Shown in pieces: positions 59,262 to 64,000 of a stretch of DNA of 64,000 nucleotides (position 1 is its first letter; the number at the start of each line of letters is the position of its first letter). The position numbers and the translations under genes are program-made. The DNA is from an uncultured Eubacterium sp. (lineage in GTDB: Bacteria > Bacillota > Clostridia > Lachnospirales > Lachnospiraceae), in the NCBI GenBank assembly GCA_910584345.1, contig CAJTZX010000008.1, positions 1-64,000 of the forward strand, in the 5' to 3' direction. Under the pieces are notes generated by a model. That model made no database searches, was not told the DNA's origin, and worked only from the letters and a program-made list of their open reading frames with translations.

Positions 59262-59540
59262 ATGCGTATAGATGCTTATAACCAGATCGCAGCTTTATAC
59301 AAAACGACAAAGCCTTCCAAGGCAAAAAGTACAGCAGAAGTAACCTCTGCACGTGATCAGGTTCAGATCTCAAGAGCAGGAAGAGACTATCAGATCGCAA
59401 AACAGGCAGTTGCAGCAGCTTCGGATATCAGGGAAGATAGAGTAGCAGAGCTTAAATCAAGCATAAAGTCTGGAAACTATGACGTTGATACTGGAGATTT
59501 TGCGAGCAAATTGTTAGCAAGTTATTATGCAGCTAATTAA
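59262..59540 (+). CDS. flgM: Anti-sigma-28 factor FlgM
   Basis: A 92-aa FlgM protein. The N-terminus MRIDAYNQIAALYKT is followed by a region with RDQVQISRAGRDYQIAKQAV and the sigma-binding helices (REDRVAELKSSIKSGNYDVD, FASKLLASY). It holds sigma-28 inactive until it is exported through the completed hook. ATG 59262 is nine bases after AAAGGAG; ATG 59253 is too close. A sigma-28 promoter upstream gives feedback control. Confidence 0.93.
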   Translation: MRIDAYNQIAALYKTTKPSKAKSTAEVTSARDQVQISRAGRDYQIAKQAVAAASDIREDRVAELKSSIKSGNYDVDTGDFASKLLASYYAAN

Positions 59541-59578
59541 AAAGTAACAAAATCAGTTACAGAATGCGAGGATAAAAC

Positions 59579-60091
59579 GTGGCAAGTTTAATGGATGACC
59601 TGATTCAGGTCTTGGAGAACGAGAACAAAGAATATGAAAAGCTGGCAAAGTTATCTAAGGAGAAAAAGCAGGTCATCATAGATGCCAACGTTCCGGCATT
59701 GGAAAAAATCGTAGATTTGGAACAAGATGTAGCCAGTAAAATTCAAAATCTGGATAACAAACGCCAGAAAGTAATGCATGATATGTCGGTGGTATTGAAT
59801 AAATCCGATCAGAATTTTACGGTAGACACGGTTATTGAAATGCTGAACAGCCAGCCAGAAGAACAGCAGCGATTAATAGACGTAAAAAAACAGTTGAAGA
59901 CGACATTAGACGAAGTTCGCAGAATTAATGAACAAAACCAGACATTGCTGAATCAGGCTCTGGAGTTGGTAGAGTTTGACCTGACTCTGTTTCGAAGCAT
60001 GCGCACCGCACCCGAGACAGCGAATTACAATAAGAACGCTTATAATACGGGAGAAATATTAGGAGGCGGCGGATTCGACGCAAAACAATAA
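59579..60091 (+). CDS. flgN: Flagellar chaperone FlgN
   Basis: A 170-aa helical protein of the FlgN family, a chaperone for the hook-associated proteins FlgK and FlgL. The pattern MDDLIQVLENENKEYEKL and later QTLLNQALELVEFDLTLF is typical. It is predicted as an antiparallel coiled coil. The start is GTG 59579 with GCGAGGA upstream. It lies directly before its clients. Confidence 0.88.
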   Translation: MASLMDDLIQVLENENKEYEKLAKLSKEKKQVIIDANVPALEKIVDLEQDVASKIQNLDNKRQKVMHDMSVVLNKSDQNFTVDTVIEMLNSQPEEQQRLIDVKKQLKTTLDEVRRINEQNQTLLNQALELVEFDLTLFRSMRTAPETANYNKNAYNTGEILGGGGFDAKQ

Positions 60092-60112
60092 CGGACAGGA
60101 GTGTGAGCAATT

Positions 60113-62104
60113 ATGGCGAATGGAATGGGTTCCATATATATCGGACATTCGGGGTTGAAAGCTTCTCAGGATTCGATTCATAATGTAGCAAACAACCTGG
60201 CTAACGTAAACACCGATGGGTATGTACGTCAGCAGGTTGTTTTTCGTGATGCACGCTACAGCAATTTAGCATATTCAAAAAATAATTATAAAAAACTAAT
60301 CGGACAGGGTACTTCTATTGGGGAAATTGTTCACGCAAGAGATATATTTCTGGATAAAGCATTCCGTACGGAAAATGGAAGACAGTCTTATTATCAGGCA
60401 ACTTTTGAAGCAATTGATGAAGTGCAGAACTATTTTCAGGAATTAGAAGGAACGGCTTTTCAGCAGATTTTAGATGGTGAAGAGGGAAGTCTTTGGCAGG
60501 CATTTGAAGAATTTGCCAAAGATCCGTCTAATATGGCGGCGCAGAACCTTGTGATTCAAAAAGCAAGCTTATTTGTTTCACGATCGCAGACTGTATTTAA
60601 AGGGCTGATGAATTATCAGAATACGGTAAATGTACAGATTTCAAATGATATAGATAAGATTAATCAATATATAGAGCAGATATATAACCTGAATGTACAG
60701 ATTCAAAGTATAGAATCAGGCGGCCGTGAAACAGCGATGAATGAGCGTGATGCAAGAGATTATGCATTGGATCAGCTGAGCAAATTCGGTAATGTATTAT
60801 ATGAGGAAAGAGCAAATGGAAGTGTCACCGTTAAATTTGAAGGTGAACTAGTGGCCGATGACGTTTTTTACTTTACAATGGGGAAAAAAACAGATCGCAT
60901 GACCGGATTTGTTACACCGTATTGGCCACATCTGACAAATGAAGAACGTGGCAAATATGCAGAAGTGTTTGATTTTTCTCAGAAAATTTGTACGGAATTT
61001 AATACGGATATTGGAGAATTAAAGGCTTTGGTGCAGGCCAGAGGCGAGATGGTATCTAATTTTAACCATATTTTAAATGCGGATCCGGATAAGTACGATG
61101 CCTCAGTCGGATTATCTGTGATACAAAATACGCAAGCTGAGTTTGACCAGCTGGTGCATGGAATCATTACGCAGATTAATGATCTTCTTGCTCCAAATAA
61201 GAAAATGGATGAACTGATTGTCGAAAATGAAGACGGTTCTTATTCCAGATATCGTAATGTAAAAGTATTAGATGAAGATAACTGCTGTGTAGGTGAAGAT
61301 GGAAAGAAGCCTCCGCAGGAATTATTCACAAGATCCGGTTGCGAACGTTATCGGACAGTTAAAGCATTTGATAAAAACACCGGCGAGTGGCGGGATTTTT
61401 ATATTTATAATGAGGAAGATGTTGACGACACAATGACATATTACGCGAATAATGGAAAGACCTATCGTGTGTTTAATCCTCAGAATACGTCAGTTGCCAC
61501 AGTTATTCCTAAAAAAGATGCACAGGGAAATGCATTATTTAATCCGGATGGAAGTCTGAATATTGATAGTGTAATCAATGAAGAACCATATACACCATGG
61601 AATAAAAAAGGAAATGAAAAATATTTGAAAAGTCAAATTAATGGTCAGTGGGTTCTCAATGAAGACTATTATTTCGATACTTCTAAACAGTATACTTGTT
61701 TGGAAGTTGGCGTCAATTATGAGTTGTTAAAACATATAAAAAATATACCACATGTGCACCAAAATAATGATATTGCGCATGATATGGCATTGAAGCTGGC
61801 AAGTTTATGGGATAACACAACATTGTCAATTAATCCGCGTTTTACGAATGTAAAATACACGTATAGTGAATATTATAAAGAAATGGTTGGAGAAATTGGT
61901 ATTATCGGTTCTGTATATGAATCTACAGCTGAAAAACTGGAAGGGACGGTATCAGCAGTAGAAAATCAGCGTAACGAGGTGATCGGTGTATCCTCAGACG
62001 AAGAATTGACCAGAATGATTAAGTATCAGAATGCTTATAATGCTTCCAGCCGTTATATCCAAACGGTCAGTGATATGATAGAGATGCTCGTAACAGGGCT
62101 TTAA
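60113..62104 (+). CDS. flgK: Flagellar hook-associated protein 1 FlgK
   Basis: A 663-aa hook-filament junction protein. The N-terminal D0 region includes YIGHSGLKASQDSIHNVANN and NVNTDGYVRQQVVF; the C-terminal region has DEELTRMIKYQNAYNASSRY and a final DMIEMLVTGL. The central part (about 230-560) is a long variable insert. The start is ATG 60113 with ACAGGAGTG. A second FlgK-like gene follows after 17 bp. Confidence 0.94.
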   Translation: MANGMGSIYIGHSGLKASQDSIHNVANNLANVNTDGYVRQQVVFRDARYSNLAYSKNNYKKLIGQGTSIGEIVHARDIFLDKAFRTENGRQSYYQATFEAIDEVQNYFQELEGTAFQQILDGEEGSLWQAFEEFAKDPSNMAAQNLVIQKASLFVSRSQTVFKGLMNYQNTVNVQISNDIDKINQYIEQIYNLNVQIQSIESGGRETAMNERDARDYALDQLSKFGNVLYEERANGSVTVKFEGELVADDVFYFTMGKKTDRMTGFVTPYWPHLTNEERGKYAEVFDFSQKICTEFNTDIGELKALVQARGEMVSNFNHILNADPDKYDASVGLSVIQNTQAEFDQLVHGIITQINDLLAPNKKMDELIVENEDGSYSRYRNVKVLDEDNCCVGEDGKKPPQELFTRSGCERYRTVKAFDKNTGEWRDFYIYNEEDVDDTMTYYANNGKTYRVFNPQNTSVATVIPKKDAQGNALFNPDGSLNIDSVINEEPYTPWNKKGNEKYLKSQINGQWVLNEDYYFDTSKQYTCLEVGVNYELLKHIKNIPHVHQNNDIAHDMALKLASLWDNTTLSINPRFTNVKYTYSEYYKEMVGEIGIIGSVYESTAEKLEGTVSAVENQRNEVIGVSSDEELTRMIKYQNAYNASSRYIQTVSDMIEMLVTGL

Positions 62105-62121
62105 AGATATGAGGTGAGTAT

Positions 62122-64000
62122 ATGAGTTCTACATTTTTCGGATTAAATATCGGCTGGTCTGCATTAAATGCATTCTCAGCCTCTATCAATACAACAGCGA
62201 ATAACGTATCCAATGCAAATACGCCAGGCTACAGCAAGCAGGTTGTCAATCTGGTGGCAAAAGCCTCTCTGAGAAATTATACGTATGGTACGCTTGGAAG
62301 CGGTGTGGATGCGGATTCTATTTCACAGCTGCGCAACACTTATTATGATGTAAAGTACTGGACGAATAACAGTAATGTCGGGCAATATGAAAAGAAAGGG
62401 TATTATATGGCGCAGATCGAAAATCTTTATCGGGACGATCAGGAGGAGAGCGCTACGGGGTTTGCATCTATTTATAAGGAGATGTTTAATACACTTGATT
62501 CTTTAAAAGGAGACGGCTCAGAATTATATATTCGTAATCAGTTTATAAATAATGCACAAAGTTTGATGGAATATTTTAACAATATGTCCGGTCATTTGAA
62601 AACACTGCAATCTGACTGCAATCAGGAAGTACGCGCATTAGTAAGCCAAATCAATTCGTATGCGCAAAAAATTTCCATTATTAACGATAAGATCAATACA
62701 ATAGAAATTCAGGGAAGAAGAGCCAATGAGCTGCGTGACCAGAGAGCTTATTTGTTAGATGAGCTTTCAAAAATTGTTCCGATTGAAACGGAAGAAACGC
62801 AGGTTCTTAATAGCAATGATCCAGATATGTACGTAGGAGGCACGCTTTTCCGTGTTCGCGTGGAAGGTCAGCTGCTGGTAGACGGTAGTGATTATAATCC
62901 TTTGGAATGTTATACACGTGAGGAAAAAGTGAACCAGAATGATATTGATGGATTGTATGATATCCGTTGGTCACATACAGGTAATGAATTTAATGCTTCT
63001 TCTGATACAATGTCGGGTGAATTAAAAGCAGTATTAAATATCCGTGATGGGAATAATAAAGAAAATCTTCAGGGAACATTATCTAAAGTAGATGCAGGCG
63101 GTTCTAAAATCTATATTACGGATCCGAATATTACATCGGTGGAAGCAATGAATATGCCGGATAGCGGCTATATTACAATTGCAAACCGTACTTATACGTA
63201 TTCCAGATTTGAAATGACAGTTGCGAAAGATAAGAATGGCAAAGAAACATGTACTTATATGTTTGAGATGGAAAATACGGATATGACTTCTTTAGCAGGC
63301 AAGACCGGAAGAGAAGTAAGCATTGGCCGTCCAATTGATGCACGCGGCATTCCATATTATATGACGCAAATGAATGAATTTTTACGTTCATTTTGTCGAA
63401 AATTTAACGACATGCAGATCTATGGAAAAGGCGACGGAACGACAAAATTGGATGGTACGCAAGTGACAGATCGTTATACGATTGATGCTGCAGGCAATGT
63501 AATTCCAGAAGAGTTTAAATATAAAGACGGTGGTGCAGATACACAAGGGAATCAGATGGGAGCATTTTTCGTTTCTATTAAGACAGATGGAACAGAAAAT
63601 GCATTTTTAGATACGAAAAAGGCAGATGGAGACAAAGGTACAGTAACAACCTACAAATCGGATGCAAAGGGCGGAAATTATTATCAGATGACTGCGGGCA
63701 ATGTGACCGTAAATGATAAAAGTATGAAAGACCCAAATTATTTTGCAACATCAACACGTACAGATACAGATGAAAGTGAAACAGGAATCGTGGATATGAT
63801 GTTGGAACTGCAGTCAAAAACAGTGATTTACCGCGGTTCCGGCGGAAATCAGTTTTTAGAGTATATTGTAACGGATATTACCGTAGACAGGCAGGAAGCA
63901 GATATTTTAAGTTCTAATTATGGTGATATTGGCAATACGATAGATACTTATCGAATGTCAATATCAAGTGTGGATGAAGATGAAGAAGGCATGGACATTG
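62122..64000 (+). CDS. Second FlgK-like hook-associated protein (partial)
   Basis: An open frame from ATG 62122 (GAGGTGAG upstream) to the window end, 626 codons without stop. The N-terminal region reads FFGLNIGWSALNAFSASINT and NNVSNANTPGYSKQVVN, the hook-associated D0 signature. The following helical part contains GRRANELRDQRAYLLDELSK, typical of FlgK. Its sequence differs strongly from the preceding FlgK, so it is an old paralog. The C-terminus is outside the window. Confidence 0.92.
   Translation, partial: MSSTFFGLNIGWSALNAFSASINTTANNVSNANTPGYSKQVVNLVAKASLRNYTYGTLGSGVDADSISQLRNTYYDVKYWTNNSNVGQYEKKGYYMAQIENLYRDDQEESATGFASIYKEMFNTLDSLKGDGSELYIRNQFINNAQSLMEYFNNMSGHLKTLQSDCNQEVRALVSQINSYAQKISIINDKINTIEIQGRRANELRDQRAYLLDELSKIVPIETEETQVLNSNDPDMYVGGTLFRVRVEGQLLVDGSDYNPLECYTREEKVNQNDIDGLYDIRWSHTGNEFNASSDTMSGELKAVLNIRDGNNKENLQGTLSKVDAGGSKIYITDPNITSVEAMNMPDSGYITIANRTYTYSRFEMTVAKDKNGKETCTYMFEMENTDMTSLAGKTGREVSIGRPIDARGIPYYMTQMNEFLRSFCRKFNDMQIYGKGDGTTKLDGTQVTDRYTIDAAGNVIPEEFKYKDGGADTQGNQMGAFFVSIKTDGTENAFLDTKKADGDKGTVTTYKSDAKGGNYYQMTAGNVTVNDKSMKDPNYFATSTRTDTDESETGIVDMMLELQSKTVIYRGSGGNQFLEYIVTDITVDRQEADILSSNYGDIGNTIDTYRMSISSVDEDEEGMDI

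Overview
The window is chromosomal DNA of a low-GC, Gram-positive, flagellated anaerobe. Gene families and order fit the Clostridia, most likely family Lachnospiraceae. This is an inference from gene content: a T-box-controlled tyrS, an SRP RNA of the long Firmicutes type, SpoIID/SpmB/CwlD-type spore proteins, a small 2[4Fe-4S] ferredoxin with a DUF1858 redox protein, flgM-flgN-flgK, a secreted serpin and a Na+-type F-ATPase. Genes use strong AGGAGG ribosome sites and many sigma-A promoters of the form TTGACA-N17-TATAAT.

Layout. 0-1.7 kb: the 3' end of a 23S rRNA gene, then tRNA-Asn, -Glu and -Cys, a DUF445 membrane protein and a second tRNA-Cys. 1.8-8.9 kb: a PadR/HAAS pair, tyrS with its T-box leader (minus strand), a zinc-ribbon protein, metG and tatD. 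8.9-12.4 kb: rsmA, a SpoIID-like protein, spmB, a sirtuin and DUF951. 12.4-20.2 kb: a replication/translation and c-di-AMP block (rpsF-ssb-rpsR, a DHH phosphoesterase, an unknown membrane protein, gdpP, rplI, dnaB). 20.4-22.8 kb: a MerR-like regulator, ferredoxin, DUF1858 protein and mecA.

22.9-26.2 kb holds the least ordinary cassette: a Hanks-type kinase fused to a TadZ/MinD-like domain, a second TadZ/MinD-like protein and a SAF-domain (CpaB-like) membrane protein, with no pilus motor or pilin genes nearby. 26.2-30.4 kb: cell-wall and spore hydrolases (GH18-SH3, CwlD-like), sua5, and a YwlE-like phosphatase that lacks its catalytic cysteine. 30.4-37.7 kb: a complete F-ATPase operon, atpZ-I-B-E-F-H-A-G-D-C, whose c subunit carries the Na+-binding residues.

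37.7-41.4 kb is accessory in character: a flagellin gene behind a degenerate repeat leader, about 0.8 kb of very AT-rich gene-free DNA, an MntA-HepT toxin-antitoxin pair and the SRP RNA gene. 41.5-49.8 kb: HAD hydrolase, serpin, an orphan larB, tRNA-Ser, OPT transporter, an orphan PqqD-like protein, pepD and an unusual phosphofructokinase. 50-56 kb: dnaX-ybaB-recR followed by three envelope proteins (LysM, DUF5711, CvpA). 56-59 kb: a VapBC-like pair, a secreted InlB-repeat protein and a cytoplasmic GH43 enzyme. 59.1-64 kb: a sigma-28-type promoter and flgM-flgN-flgK followed by a second flgK-like gene that runs off the window.

Most of the window is housekeeping. The parts that merit a second look are the kinase/TadZ/SAF cassette, the unknown protein translationally coupled inside the c-di-AMP block, the non-canonical active sites (YwlE-like, PFK, SSB tail), the small leader transcripts at 5.1 and 26.0 kb, and the structured flagellin leader.
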